NCBI RefSeq assembly: GCF_022846615.1
Contig: NZ_AP025637.1
Location: forward strand, 3,373,001 to 3,437,000
Reading direction: 5' to 3'
Source of the DNA: Roseomonas fluvialis
GTDB lineage: Bacteria; Pseudomonadota; Alphaproteobacteria; Acetobacterales; Acetobacteraceae
Length of the DNA stretch: 64,000 nucleotides
Shown: positions 25,818 through 35,005 of the stretch, one piece after another
Position numbering within the stretch: the stretch's first letter is position 1
How the letters are laid out: every line of letters begins with the position of its first letter
Notes under the pieces: model-generated
Seen by the model: only the letters and a program-made list of their open reading frames with translations
Told to the model about the DNA's origin: nothing
The model's database searches: none
Program-made: the position numbers and the translations under genes

Positions 25818-27291
25818 ACGGCGCCGGGTCGAAGCCGTCCGGCGTGATGCCGCGCGGTCGGATCATGTCGTAGGGGCCGCGCGGCAGGAAGCGGCCGGTG
25901 CCGGGTTCGGCCTGCACCTTTCCGTCGCGCATCACGACCTCGCCGCGGCGAATGGTCGCGACCGGCCAGCCGGTGACCTCCATCCCTTCGTAGGGCGTGT
26001 AGTCGATCGCGTGCTGCATCAGCGCATTGGTGAGTGTCACCTTCTTCGTCGGATCCCACAGCGCGAGGTCGGCATCCGCGCCCACCGCGATCATGCCCTT
26101 GCGCGGGGCGAGGCCCATCAGCCGCGCGGGTTGCGTAGCGGTCAGGCGCACGAAATCGTCCAGGCTGATGCGACCCTTGGACACACCCTCGCTGAAGATG
26201 ATCGGCAGCCGCGCGGCGAAGCCGGGGATGCCGTTCGGGATGTCCCGGAACACGGCGTTGGCGCCGTTGGACCGCTTGCCCTTGTCGCCCTCGAACGAGA
26301 AGGCGCAATGGTCCGACGAGATGACGTCGAGCGTGCCGCGGCGGATCATCTCCCAGATGCGGGCGTGTTCCTCCTTCGTGCGCGGGGCGGGGCTGCACAT
26401 GAACTTCGCCCCCTCGAAGCCGGGGCGGTCCATGTCGGCGGCGGTCAGGGCCACGTATTGCGGGCAGGTCTCGCCCCAGACCTTCACGCCGCGAGCCTGG
26501 GCGCGGGCGATTTCCTCGGCGGCCTCGGCGCAGCTCACGTGGAAGACCTGGATCGGTTGGTCCACCAGTTCGGCCAGGGCGATGGCGCGGTGTGTGGCTT
26601 CGCGCTCGACGATCGGCGGGCGCGCCCAGGCGTGGTACTTCGGCGCGGTCATGCCGTGCTTGAGCAGTTCCTGCGTGCGCCAGTTGATCGCCTCGTAGTT
26701 CTCGCAATGCACGGTGACCAGGCAGCCCAGTTCGCGCGCCTTGGTCAGCACGCGCAGGTACTGCGCGTCGTTCAGGTGCAGCGGTTCGTAGGTGAGGAAG
26801 ACCTTCAGGCTGCGCACGCCCTCGGCGACCACGCGTGGCACCTCCTCATCCATCACCGCGTCGGTCGGGTCGGAGATGATCTGATGGAAGGAATGGTCGA
26901 GCATCCCTTTCGCCGCGCGGGCGCGGTAATCTACGTAGCGGTCCCAGACGCCGAAACCCTTCCATTGCGGGATGAAGCACACGACGGAGGTGGTGCCGCC
27001 GGCGAAGGCCGAGGCGGAGGCGGTCGCGAAGGATTCCTCGTTGACCGTGACCGGCGGTTCGGCGGCACCCGTACTGGCGTAGCCGCCGCGCGAGGGTTCC
27101 TCGATGTGGCAATGGCTGTCGACGCCGCCTGGCAGGACCAGCAGGCCGTCGGCCTCGATGGTGCGGGCAGCGTCGGTGATGCGCTCGGCGATGGCGACGA
27201 TGCGGCCGTCCTTGACGCCGATGTCGCAGCGCGCGGTGCCGAAGCCCGTGGCCACCTGGCCGCCGCGTACCGCGAGGTCGTAGTCTGGCAT
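25810..27291 (-). CDS. dihydropyrimidinase / D-hydantoinase family amidohydrolase
   Basis: 493 residues, near the family norm. Metal ligands of the cyclic amidohydrolase barrel are visible: HCHIEEP after the DSHCH strand, the probable carbamylated lysine in RSLKVFLTYE, HCEN, HVSC and the aspartate in SSDHCAFSF. The C-terminus has the usual NPAK-like equivalent replaced by ATQPARLMGL and GADADLALWDP. The enzyme opens 5,6-dihydropyrimidines or hydantoins to N-carbamyl amino acids. The ATG at 27291 follows AGGAGA. No other pyrimidine-degradation gene is adjacent; the racemase-family gene lies 15 kb away. Confidence 0.9.
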   Translation of the reverse strand: MPDYDLAVRGGQVATGFGTARCDIGVKDGRIVAIAERITDAARTIEADGLLVLPGGVDSHCHIEEPSRGGYASTGAAEPPVTVNEESFATASASAFAGGTTSVVCFIPQWKGFGVWDRYVDYRARAAKGMLDHSFHQIISDPTDAVMDEEVPRVVAEGVRSLKVFLTYEPLHLNDAQYLRVLTKARELGCLVTVHCENYEAINWRTQELLKHGMTAPKYHAWARPPIVEREATHRAIALAELVDQPIQVFHVSCAEAAEEIARAQARGVKVWGETCPQYVALTAADMDRPGFEGAKFMCSPAPRTKEEHARIWEMIRRGTLDVISSDHCAFSFEGDKGKRSNGANAVFRDIPNGIPGFAARLPIIFSEGVSKGRISLDDFVRLTATQPARLMGLAPRKGMIAVGADADLALWDPTKKVTLTNALMQHAIDYTPYEGMEVTGWPVATIRRGEVVMRDGKVQAEPGTGRFLPRGPYDMIRPRGITPDGFDPAPFR

Positions 27292-27439
27292 TCTTCGATC
27301 TCCTGCCTTCGAAGAGAGATTTGCCGCGGGCCTGCGGTCTGGCAAGCACTGTCATGGCGTTGCCGGTCACGAAGGATTCACGCGGGAGGCGAGGCGCCAT
27401 CCGGTAGCATGGTCGCCAGAAACCCACGAGGAGACGGCC

Positions 27440-27934
27440 ATGTCAGGCAGCGGTCCGCCCGATCACCTCGCCGAGCGCCGACGGATCGACGAGGCGACGC
27501 GCGACGTTCCCGACTACTTCAACAGGGCGGTGAACGTGGTCAATGGATGGCTGATGGAGTTCAACCAGCCGGCGTCACGACAGACAGCCGATTTCGTGAT
27601 CGCCAATGCGGCGCGCACGAGCGAAGGGACGCGGTCGTATACGACGGCGCATTGGCAGGAATCGGTCCATTTCGCCGGTGTGGCGTGGCGCGATCGCGAT
27701 GGCGTCGCAGCGGCCGGCGCCGTCGCCAACTTCCTCGGCGGCTTCGTCAATCCCCATGTGGCAGTTCCGGGCACCTACAACCCGGTGTTCCGCAACCTTG
27801 GCACGGATGACCAGAGCGCCGATCTGCATGCGGCCTTTCGCGCCATGACTGACGCGCAATCCCGCCAGCGCGCCCAGGACGCACTGCGCCCGCTGAACTT
27901 CACCGCGCCCAAGAATGATCCGGACAAGGTCTGA
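27440..27934 (+). CDS. hypothetical protein
   Basis: 164 residues, no signal peptide or membrane helix evident and no family recognised. The sequence is less GC-extreme than neighbours and has an ordinary, soluble-looking composition with a conserved-looking W-rich segment (VNGWLMEF, HWQESVHFAGVAW) and a glycine-rich centre (AVANFLGGFVNP). The start ATG at 27440 has GAGGAGACGGCC just upstream, a good ribosome site, which supports it being a real gene. It is transcribed divergently from the dihydropyrimidinase gene and converges with the P450. Confidence 0.65.
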   Translation: MSGSGPPDHLAERRRIDEATRDVPDYFNRAVNVVNGWLMEFNQPASRQTADFVIANAARTSEGTRSYTTAHWQESVHFAGVAWRDRDGVAAAGAVANFLGGFVNPHVAVPGTYNPVFRNLGTDDQSADLHAAFRAMTDAQSRQRAQDALRPLNFTAPKNDPDKV

Positions 27935-27942
27935 GCGCCCCG

Positions 27943-29262
27943 TCAACGCCGCGTCACCACCAGCCACATGCCGCCCTTGGGCCGCAGCGCCAGGCGGCAA
28001 TTCGGCCGCGGCGTAAAGCCGGGCGCCAGGGCGAAGCGGAAGCGGCGGAACAGGATGGCGGCGAAGACCGAGACCTCGGCCATGCCGAACGCCGCACCCG
28101 CGCAGATGCGCGGGCCGATGCCGAAGGGCAGGTAGGCAAAGCGCGGGCGCTGTCGCGGGGCGTCGCCCAGGAAGCGTTCGGGGCGGAAGGCGTGCGGCGC
28201 CTCCCACAACTGCTCGTGCCGGTGCAGGAGCCAGGGCACGGCCAGCACGATATCCCCTTCCCGCACGTCCCAGCGGCGGATGCGGTCGGGCTTCAGCGCC
28301 TGGCGGGCGAACACCGCGACCGGCGGGTACAGCCGCATCGATTCCTGGATCACGGCGCGGGTGAAGGCGAAGCCCGGAAGGTCGGCGTAATCCGGCGGCG
28401 CGTCGGGGAGTTCTGCAGCCATGCGGTCGGCCGTGGCGGGATGCATCGCCGCCAGCATGGCGGTCCAGGTCAGCGTGATGGCGGCGCCCTCGGCCCCCGC
28501 CAGCAGGAACATCACCACCTCGTCCAGAAGCGCATCCCCCGACAACGAGGCGCGCAGCGCGGCGAGGAGCGGCGTGCCGGGCCCAGGTTCGTCCAGCAGG
28601 CGTGCAACGCGCCCGCGCAGTGCGGCCGCGAGCCGCCCCGCGCGCCGGCGCGTGATCCAGCCCAGCATGTCCGGCAGGCCCATCAGGCCGAACAGGTCCA
28701 CCACCTCCGCAGCGTCCTGGTAGGCGGTGAAGGTCTCGGCGATGATCGCGGCGTCCTCCCGCGGCACCGATGGCCCGAACACCGACAGCAGCAGCACGCG
28801 CGTGATGCCGGTGGCGAAGGCGGCAGCGACATCGACCGAACCATCGGCGCGCGCGAAATCCCCGGCAGTTTCCTCGGCGGCCTGAACGTAGCAGGGGTGG
28901 AATTGCGCGATGCCCGAAGGGTGGATAGGCGGGCTGATCGCCGCGCGCTTGGCCGCCCAGTCATCCCCCCACGCGATGAAGGACGAACCGCCGATGACCG
29001 GGCGCAGCGCGTCCTCGAGGAAGCGGGACTTGCGCTGGTAGATGGCGTGCTTGGTCACGAAGACGTCGCGCACCACCTCGGGCGTGTTCGCCACCAGGAT
29101 CATCCGCCCGGGCAGGCGCGTGGACATCACCTGGCGGCGATAGGCATCGGCCGGGAAGATCGACAACACGTCGCGTCGCGCGCGCAGCAACCCGCCAATC
29201 GCCGTGGGCGGCCGCCAGGCGGGTGTCGGCATGGGCGGGACGAAGTCGGCGACGTCGTTCAT
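27943..29262 (-). CDS. cytochrome P450
   Basis: 439 residues, complete. The heme loop is FGIGPRICAG with axial Cys387, and the K-helix ExxR is E307-S-M-R310. The I-helix, which normally reads A-G-x-E/D-T-T, is A255-G-A-E-G-A260, so the conserved threonine for proton delivery is missing. Electron partners are not encoded nearby. The gene starts 37 bp downstream of the amino-acid ABC permease gene on the same strand, which suggests shared transcription. Substrate unknown. Confidence 0.92.
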   Translation of the reverse strand: MNDVADFVPPMPTPAWRPPTAIGGLLRARRDVLSIFPADAYRRQVMSTRLPGRMILVANTPEVVRDVFVTKHAIYQRKSRFLEDALRPVIGGSSFIAWGDDWAAKRAAISPPIHPSGIAQFHPCYVQAAEETAGDFARADGSVDVAAAFATGITRVLLLSVFGPSVPREDAAIIAETFTAYQDAAEVVDLFGLMGLPDMLGWITRRRAGRLAAALRGRVARLLDEPGPGTPLLAALRASLSGDALLDEVVMFLLAGAEGAAITLTWTAMLAAMHPATADRMAAELPDAPPDYADLPGFAFTRAVIQESMRLYPPVAVFARQALKPDRIRRWDVREGDIVLAVPWLLHRHEQLWEAPHAFRPERFLGDAPRQRPRFAYLPFGIGPRICAGAAFGMAEVSVFAAILFRRFRFALAPGFTPRPNCRLALRPKGGMWLVVTRR

Positions 29263-29299
29263 GGGGCGGGGCCAGCGATACCGCGCCGGCCCCGCGGTG

Positions 29300-29989
29300 T
29301 CACCGCCGGTCGGCTGAGTCGGCCGCGTAGCCGCGACCGTAGCGGCGTTCGAGTCGACGCTGCACGAAGTCCCACAGCGTGGTCATCAGCAGGTAGTACA
29401 TCGCGGCGACGATGAACAATTCCAGCACCAGGAAGCGTTCCTGGATCAGCAGTTGCGTGCGCCGCAGCAGTTCGTCGACGCTGATGACCGACGCGATGGA
29501 CGTGGTCTTGAGCAGCCCGTTCACGCTGTTGCCGAGCGGCGGGATGATGACGCGCAGTGCCTGCGGCCAGGTGACCAGGCGGAACACCTGCGCGCGGTGC
29601 AGGCCAAGTGCGGCGGCCGCTTCCCGCTGGCCCTTGGCCACCGACATGATGCCGGCGCGCACGATCTCGCTCAGATACGCGCCCTCATTCAGCGAAATGC
29701 CGATCAGCGCGGCTTCCCACACGTCGAAGCGGATGCCGAGCAGCGGCAGGCCGGTGTAGATCAGCAGCAGCTGCACCAGCAGCGGCGTGCCGCGGAAGAA
29801 CCAGCAATAGAAGGCCGCGAAGCCGGACATGATCCGGTTGCCGGACAGGCGCATCAGCGCCAACCCGATCCCGATGATCAGCCCGAACACCAGCGACCCC
29901 GCTGTCAGGCCGACCGAGATGATCGCCCCTTCCAGCAGGTAGGCGTTGAACAGGGAGTCGAAGAAGCCGTCCCAGCGCCAGATCTGCAT
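29300..29989 (-). CDS. polar amino-acid ABC transporter permease
   Basis: 229 residues of the HisM/GlnP type. Five hydrophobic segments are visible, with the family hallmark FFRGTPLLVQLLL near residue 65 and the EAA coupling loop REAAAALGLHRAQVFRLVTWPQAL. Together with the upstream binding protein it forms an importer, but no ATP-binding subunit gene is present on either side; it would have to be supplied in trans. The next gene downstream is the P450. Confidence 0.9.
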   Translation of the reverse strand: MQIWRWDGFFDSLFNAYLLEGAIISVGLTAGSLVFGLIIGIGLALMRLSGNRIMSGFAAFYCWFFRGTPLLVQLLLIYTGLPLLGIRFDVWEAALIGISLNEGAYLSEIVRAGIMSVAKGQREAAAALGLHRAQVFRLVTWPQALRVIIPPLGNSVNGLLKTTSIASVISVDELLRRTQLLIQERFLVLELFIVAAMYYLLMTTLWDFVQRRLERRYGRGYAADSADRR

Positions 29990-30048
29990 GGGTCAGCGCG
30001 GCCCTGAACCAGGGCGTCGCGCCGGCCCCCCGGCGCCCGAGGGCGACG

Positions 30049-30873
30049 TCACGAAGGCCCGACCACCTCGAAGGGCCCGTCATAGGCGGTGACGCCGAAG
30101 CGATCGAGCAGCGTCTGGAACGACCCATCCGCCTTCATCGCCGTCAGAGCGGTGGCTACGGCCTGCGCCAGCGGGCGCGAACGGAAGCCGAAATTGATCG
30201 GCGTGCCGTACAGGCCGGAGATCGCGCGGGTGAATTCCCCGCGGTCGTCGTATTCCTTGCCGGTGCTGTCGATCGAAATAGCCGCGTCGAGCTGCCCCGC
30301 GCGCAGCGCCTGGAAGGACACCGCGAAATTGTCGAAGGCGCGGATGGTCAGCGGCCGCAGGTTGCGCGCGACCAGGTCGTTCGACATGTCGGTGGTGCGG
30401 CGGAATTCGAAGCCGCCCTGCTCGACGCCCACGCGCAGGCCGGCCAGGTCCTCGATGCGGCGGATGTTGCGCGGGTTGCCGCGCGGCACCGAGACGCTGA
30501 TCGCCTGCTGTTCGTAGCGCACCAGCCACATCAGGCGCTGGCGTTCCTCGGTGTAGAACATGCCCGTGTTGATCATGTCCCAGCGGCGCGCCGCGAGGCC
30601 GGGGATCATGGCGGCGAATTCGACGCGCACATGCTCGACCTGAAGGCACAGGCGCCGCGCGATCTCGGCCCCCAGTTCCACGCGCATGCCGCGCAATACG
30701 CCCTGCCCGTCGACGAACTGCATGGGCGGCAGGGTGGGGTTGGTGGACAGCGTCAGCGTGCCGGCCTTGACCAGCTCGCTGTTCGGCACGGCCTGGGTGC
30801 AGGCAGGCGCCTGCGCCAGCGCGGGGGTGGCCAGCAGCGACCCGCCGGCGGCGAGAAACAGACGACGATCCAT
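30049..30873 (-). CDS. amino-acid ABC transporter substrate-binding protein
   Basis: 274 residues, SBP family 3. A signal peptide occupies about residues 1-21 (DRRLFLAAGGSLLATPALAQA). The mature domain begins GTLTLSTNPTLPPMQFVDG, has GMRVELGAEIARRL and GLRVGVEQGG, the normal lysine/arginine/ornithine-type fold. The ATG at 30873 is chosen because AGGGA precedes it; an ATG at 30891 overlaps the stop of the DapA-like gene (ATGA) and would add six residues. The ligand is probably a polar or cyclic amino acid, inferred from the neighbouring catabolic genes. Confidence 0.88.
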   Translation of the reverse strand: MDRRLFLAAGGSLLATPALAQAPACTQAVPNSELVKAGTLTLSTNPTLPPMQFVDGQGVLRGMRVELGAEIARRLCLQVEHVRVEFAAMIPGLAARRWDMINTGMFYTEERQRLMWLVRYEQQAISVSVPRGNPRNIRRIEDLAGLRVGVEQGGFEFRRTTDMSNDLVARNLRPLTIRAFDNFAVSFQALRAGQLDAAISIDSTGKEYDDRGEFTRAISGLYGTPINFGFRSRPLAQAVATALTAMKADGSFQTLLDRFGVTAYDGPFEVVGPS

Positions 30874-30887
30874 GGTTGTATTCCCTG

Positions 30888-31799
30888 TCATTCCGCCGCC
30901 TGCGCGGCCACGCTCATCAGCCCGATGCCCTGCAAGACCTGCGCCAGCGCCGGCATGTCGGCGGCGGGCAGCGGCAGGCGCGGCGGGCGCGGCGGGCCCA
31001 TGTCCATGCCCATCAGCCGGAACGCCGCCTTGGTGCCGCTGACGTAGCGCGGGCCGCCCACCCAGGGCAGCAGCGGGGTCAGTTTCCGATACAGCGCGCG
31101 GGACTTGTCGCGGTTCGCCTCGAAGGCGGCGGCGTCGAACATCTCGCTCGACAGCCGCGGCGCGACGTTGCTGCACACCGCGACCCAGCCGATTGCGCCC
31201 AACCAAGCGCTTTCGTAGCCAAGCACGCCGGCAAATACCTCCATCCGGTCGCCGCACAAATCCACGATGTCGCGCACGCGCGTGACCTCGAGCGTGCTTT
31301 CCTTCACGTAGCGGCAATTCGGGATGCGGCTGATCTCGGCCAGCATCGCGGGCGTCATGTCGACATTCGACGTCGCCGGGTTGTTGTAGACCATGATCGG
31401 GATGCCGATGGCCTTGGCCACCGTGTCGTAGTGGTGCACCAGCTCGGCCAGGGTCGGCACGGAATAGAAGGGCGGGATGATCATCACGCCGTCCGCGCCC
31501 TGGGCCTCGGCTTCCTTCGAGATCGCGACGACCTCGCGCGTGTCCTCTGCGCCGGTGCCGACCAGCACGGGCACTCGACCGGCGGCGGACTTGACCACCG
31601 TGTCCACGATCGCCGCGCGTTCCTCGCGCGACACGCTCAGGAATTCCCCGGTGGAGCCCAGCGGGATCAGCCCGCGCACGCCTTCGCGCACCTGGTATTC
31701 CACCAGCCGCGCAAGGGCGGCGTGATCGACGGCGGACCCATCGGCGGTGAAGGGCGTGACCAGCACCGTATAGGTGCCGCGGAAGGGCTCGCGGGACAT
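30888..31799 (-). CDS. DapA/N-acetylneuraminate lyase-family enzyme
   Basis: 303 residues, class I aldolase fold. The Schiff-base Lys166 is in RYVKEST, the catalytic tyrosine is Tyr138 in MVYNNP, and the oxo-acid-binding GSTGEF is at 48-53. Family members include dihydrodipicolinate synthase, sialate lyase and the pyrroline-4-hydroxy-2-carboxylate deaminase of hydroxyproline catabolism. Adjacent to an amino-acid importer and divergent from a three-part D-amino-acid/opine-type oxidase, this one is more likely a catabolic deaminase or lyase than a lysine-biosynthesis enzyme. That is context inference. Transcription starts in the short gap before the fusion gene. Confidence 0.85.
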   Translation of the reverse strand: MSREPFRGTYTVLVTPFTADGSAVDHAALARLVEYQVREGVRGLIPLGSTGEFLSVSREERAAIVDTVVKSAAGRVPVLVGTGAEDTREVVAISKEAEAQGADGVMIIPPFYSVPTLAELVHHYDTVAKAIGIPIMVYNNPATSNVDMTPAMLAEISRIPNCRYVKESTLEVTRVRDIVDLCGDRMEVFAGVLGYESAWLGAIGWVAVCSNVAPRLSSEMFDAAAFEANRDKSRALYRKLTPLLPWVGGPRYVSGTKAAFRLMGMDMGPPRPPRLPLPAADMPALAQVLQGIGLMSVAAQAAE

Positions 31800-31873
31800 C
31801 GATGGCTCCGGGGATGGACGCGGGCGGGCCGCGTGCGATGATCGGAGACTGTTTTCTCCGGCACGGCAAGGGC

Positions 31874-34768
31874 ATGCGCCTCACCTCCAGCACCATCACG
31901 CCCTCCGCGGCGCCGATCCGCTTCACCTTCGATGGCCGCGACATCGAGGCCCTGCCCGGCGAATCCATCGCCGCCGCGCTGTCGGCGGCGGGCGTCGTCG
32001 CCTTTCGCACCACGGCAAAGGGCGCGCCGCGCGGGCTGTGGTGCGGCATGGGGGCGTGCTGGGATTGCATCGTCACCGTCGATGGCCGCGCCGGCCAGCG
32101 CGCCTGCCTGGTGAAGGCGGAGGCCGGCATGCGCGTGCAGGGCGCGCTCCCGGCGGAACCGGCGCCGCTGGCGGAAAAGCCCGGCGTGATCGCGGAGCAG
32201 GCCTGCGACGTGCTGGTGGTCGGCGCCGGCCCGGCGGGTCTGTCCGCCGCCATCGCTGCCGCGCGCGCGGGGTCGGCGACCATCGTGCTCGACGAACGTG
32301 CGGAGGCGGGCGGGCAGTATCTGAAGCCGCTGGCAAGATCGCACGCGAATGCCACGCCGGACGCGCAGTTCAAACGCGGCGCCGCGCTGCTGGTCGAAGC
32401 ACGCGCCGCCGGCGTCACCATCCATCACGGCGCCACCGTCTGGGGCGGCTTCGCGCCGGACGAGATCGCAGCGGTGGTGGACGGCACCGCCCTCACCTTC
32501 CGGCCCCGCCGCCTGGTGCTCGCCCCCGGCGCGCATGAACGCCCGGTACCGGTCCCGGGCTGGACGCTGCCCGGCGTGATGACCACCGGCGCGCTGCAGA
32601 CGCTGGCCCGCGCGCAGCGCGTCAGCCCTGCGGATCGCGTGGTGGTCGCGGGCAGCGGTCCGCTCAACCTGCAACTAGCCTGCGAACTCATCGCCGGAGG
32701 CGTTCAGGTGGCGGCCGTGGTGGAAGCCGCGCCGAAGCCGGGGCTGCGGGCCTGGCGCGACATGATGACCCTGGCGCGGACCTCGCCCGACCTCGCGTGG
32801 GATGGCTTGCGTTACCTCGCGCAGTTGCGCCGCGCCGGCGTGCCGGTGCTCTGGGGCAGTTCCATCCTCGCCTGCGAAGGCACCGACCGCTTCGCCGCGC
32901 TGCGCATCGCCACACCGGATGGCGAACGGCGCATCGAGGCCGGCGTCGCGGCGCTGAACCTCGGCTTCCAGCCGGAGACGGGCCTGGCGCGCGCGCTCGG
33001 CTGCGCGCAGCGCTTCGCGACGGAGGGCCCCGGCGCTGAGATCGGCCGGCTCGAAACCATCGCCGATCGCGAAGGCCGCACCGACATCGATGGCGTCTTC
33101 GCGATCGGCGATGGCGCGTCGATCGGCGGGTCGCGCGTGGCCTTCGCGCGCGGGCGCCTCGCGGGGCTGGCCGCGGCGCGCGACTTGGGCTTCGCCGCGC
33201 CCGACGAAACGGCGGCGCGGCGGGATCTCGACCGCGCGCTGGCCTTCCAGAGCGCACTGTGGCGCATCTTCGCCGCCCCCGCCTTCGACCCCGCCGCCAT
33301 CGCCGACGCCACCACGGTGTGCCGCTGCGAGGAGGTCACGGCCGGGGCGCTGCGCGACGCCATGGCATCCGGCGCGCGCACGCTGGCATCGATCAAGAAG
33401 GAGACCCGCGCCGGCATGGGCCGCTGCCAGGGGCGGATGTGCGGCGCGACGGTCGCGCGCCTCGTTGGCGCCCCGGCCGCCGAAGCCGCCTTCGCCGCGC
33501 CGCGCGCGCCGATCAAGCCGATCCCGGCTGCGGCGCTGATGCGCGAGGTGCCCGAAGGCTTCGATGCCCCGGTCATCCACGCCCCCACGCCGACCAGCTG
33601 GCGCAGCCCGGCGGTCCCGCTCGCGGCCCTGGACCGCGCTTGCGACGTGCTGGTGATCGGCGGCGGCGTGCTCGGCCTGTCGACCGCATTGTACCTGGCG
33701 CGCGAGGGCGTGGACGTGCTGGTGGCCGACCGCTCGGAACCCGGCCTTGCGGCCAGCACGGCGAACGCCGGCAGCCTGCATGTGCAGCTGCTGCCCTATG
33801 ATTTCGGCGACAAGGCGGAAGCACTCGGCACCGCCGGCCCGGCTGCGGCGACGCTGCCGCTTGGCCCGCGCTCGATCGCCCTGTGGAAGGAGATCGCGCG
33901 CGACGCAGGCGAATCCTGCGGCATCCGCACCGAGGGCGGGATCATGCTGGCCGAGACGCCGGAGGAACTGGCCTGGCTGCACGGCAAGACCGCGGTCGAG
34001 CGCGGTGCGGGCATCGAGAGCCACGTGATCGGCGCCAACGAGTTGCGCGACATCGCACCCTATCTCGCGCCGCGCTTCCTCGGCGCTGCCTTCTGCCCGG
34101 ATGAGGGCCAGATCGACCCGCTGCGCGGCACCGCGGCGTTGTTGGCGCTGGCGAAGCGTGCGGGCGCGCGCGTCGTGGGCGGTGTGGACGTCACCGCCAT
34201 CGCGCGCGACGGCGCGGCCTTCGCCGTAACCACCGAAGCCGGCACCATCCGCGCCGGGCGCGTCGTGGTCGCGGCCGGGCCGTGGTCGGGGCAGATCGCT
34301 GCCCTGGCCGGGGTGAAACTACCCGTGGGCGGCCTCGTGCAGCAGGTGATCGCGACAGAAGCGACCGGCGCCTTCATCCCGCATCTGGTCGCCCATGCCG
34401 GGCGGCACCTGTCGCTGAAGCAGGGGCCGAACGGGCATCTGCTGATCGGCGGCGCCTGGCCTGGCGTGCATGACCCTGCCACCGGCGCCACCCGCAACCG
34501 GCGCGAGAGCATCGAGGGCAACCTCTGGGTCGCCGGCCATGTGGTGCCTGCGGTGGCCGGCATGTCGGTGTTGCGTGCTTGGACCGGGATGAACGTGCAT
34601 ATCGACCGCGCGCCGATCCTGGGCGAGGCGCCGTCCTGCCCGGGGTTCTTCGCCGCCGTGACATCCTCCGGCTACACGCTCGGCCCCGTCGCGGGGCGCA
34701 TGACGGCGGATGCGGTGCTGGGGCGGGCGGCGGTGGGCGCCGATTTCGCGATCGCGCGTTTCGGCTGA
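31874..34768 (+). CDS. three-part oxidoreductase fusion: 2Fe-2S / FAD-NAD / BFD-like / DAO (HcnABC-like)
   Basis: 964 residues from the ATG at 31874; ATGs at 31802 and 31838 are in frame but leave almost no room for divergent promoters. Order: a ferredoxin-like domain (about 10-90) with cysteines in LWCGMGACWDCIVTVDG and RACLVKA; an FAD/NAD(P) oxidoreductase starting CDVLVVGAGPAGLSAA (about 108); a BFD-like 2Fe-2S region with CRCEEVT and GRCQGRMCG (about 480-525); and a DAO-type FAD oxidase starting CDVLVIGGGVLGLSTA (about 592) to the end. These match the gamma, alpha and beta subunits of HcnABC-like heterotrimers (hydrogen cyanide synthase, opine oxidase, D-hydroxyproline dehydrogenase), which are normally separate genes. 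With the DapA-like gene and importer, D-hydroxyproline or opine degradation is the favoured role. Confidence 0.9.
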   Translation: MRLTSSTITPSAAPIRFTFDGRDIEALPGESIAAALSAAGVVAFRTTAKGAPRGLWCGMGACWDCIVTVDGRAGQRACLVKAEAGMRVQGALPAEPAPLAEKPGVIAEQACDVLVVGAGPAGLSAAIAAARAGSATIVLDERAEAGGQYLKPLARSHANATPDAQFKRGAALLVEARAAGVTIHHGATVWGGFAPDEIAAVVDGTALTFRPRRLVLAPGAHERPVPVPGWTLPGVMTTGALQTLARAQRVSPADRVVVAGSGPLNLQLACELIAGGVQVAAVVEAAPKPGLRAWRDMMTLARTSPDLAWDGLRYLAQLRRAGVPVLWGSSILACEGTDRFAALRIATPDGERRIEAGVAALNLGFQPETGLARALGCAQRFATEGPGAEIGRLETIADREGRTDIDGVFAIGDGASIGGSRVAFARGRLAGLAAARDLGFAAPDETAARRDLDRALAFQSALWRIFAAPAFDPAAIADATTVCRCEEVTAGALRDAMASGARTLASIKKETRAGMGRCQGRMCGATVARLVGAPAAEAAFAAPRAPIKPIPAAALMREVPEGFDAPVIHAPTPTSWRSPAVPLAALDRACDVLVIGGGVLGLSTALYLAREGVDVLVADRSEPGLAASTANAGSLHVQLLPYDFGDKAEALGTAGPAAATLPLGPRSIALWKEIARDAGESCGIRTEGGIMLAETPEELAWLHGKTAVERGAGIESHVIGANELRDIAPYLAPRFLGAAFCPDEGQIDPLRGTAALLALAKRAGARVVGGVDVTAIARDGAAFAVTTEAGTIRAGRVVVAAGPWSGQIAALAGVKLPVGGLVQQVIATEATGAFIPHLVAHAGRHLSLKQGPNGHLLIGGAWPGVHDPATGATRNRRESIEGNLWVAGHVVPAVAGMSVLRAWTGMNVHIDRAPILGEAPSCPGFFAAVTSSGYTLGPVAGRMTADAVLGRAAVGADFAIARFG

Positions 34769-35005
34769 GCCGGGGCGGCGCGCGACCGCGGCGCCGGACG
34801 TCGCCCCCCGGCAGACCGCCCCGGGCGACGCACCCCCGGGCCCTGACAGGCGCGCGGGCGGCATGGCGCGATCCGTCAACTGCAGCGATGTGATCCGGCA
34901 CGCTGCGGCGAGGGCGATTCCCTCCGCCGGCCAGTTGCCCTAGGCTCTCGCCGCCCGTCCGGACGCCGGCGCCGCGCCGGCCCGACCGGGATGGAGGACC
35001 GCACC

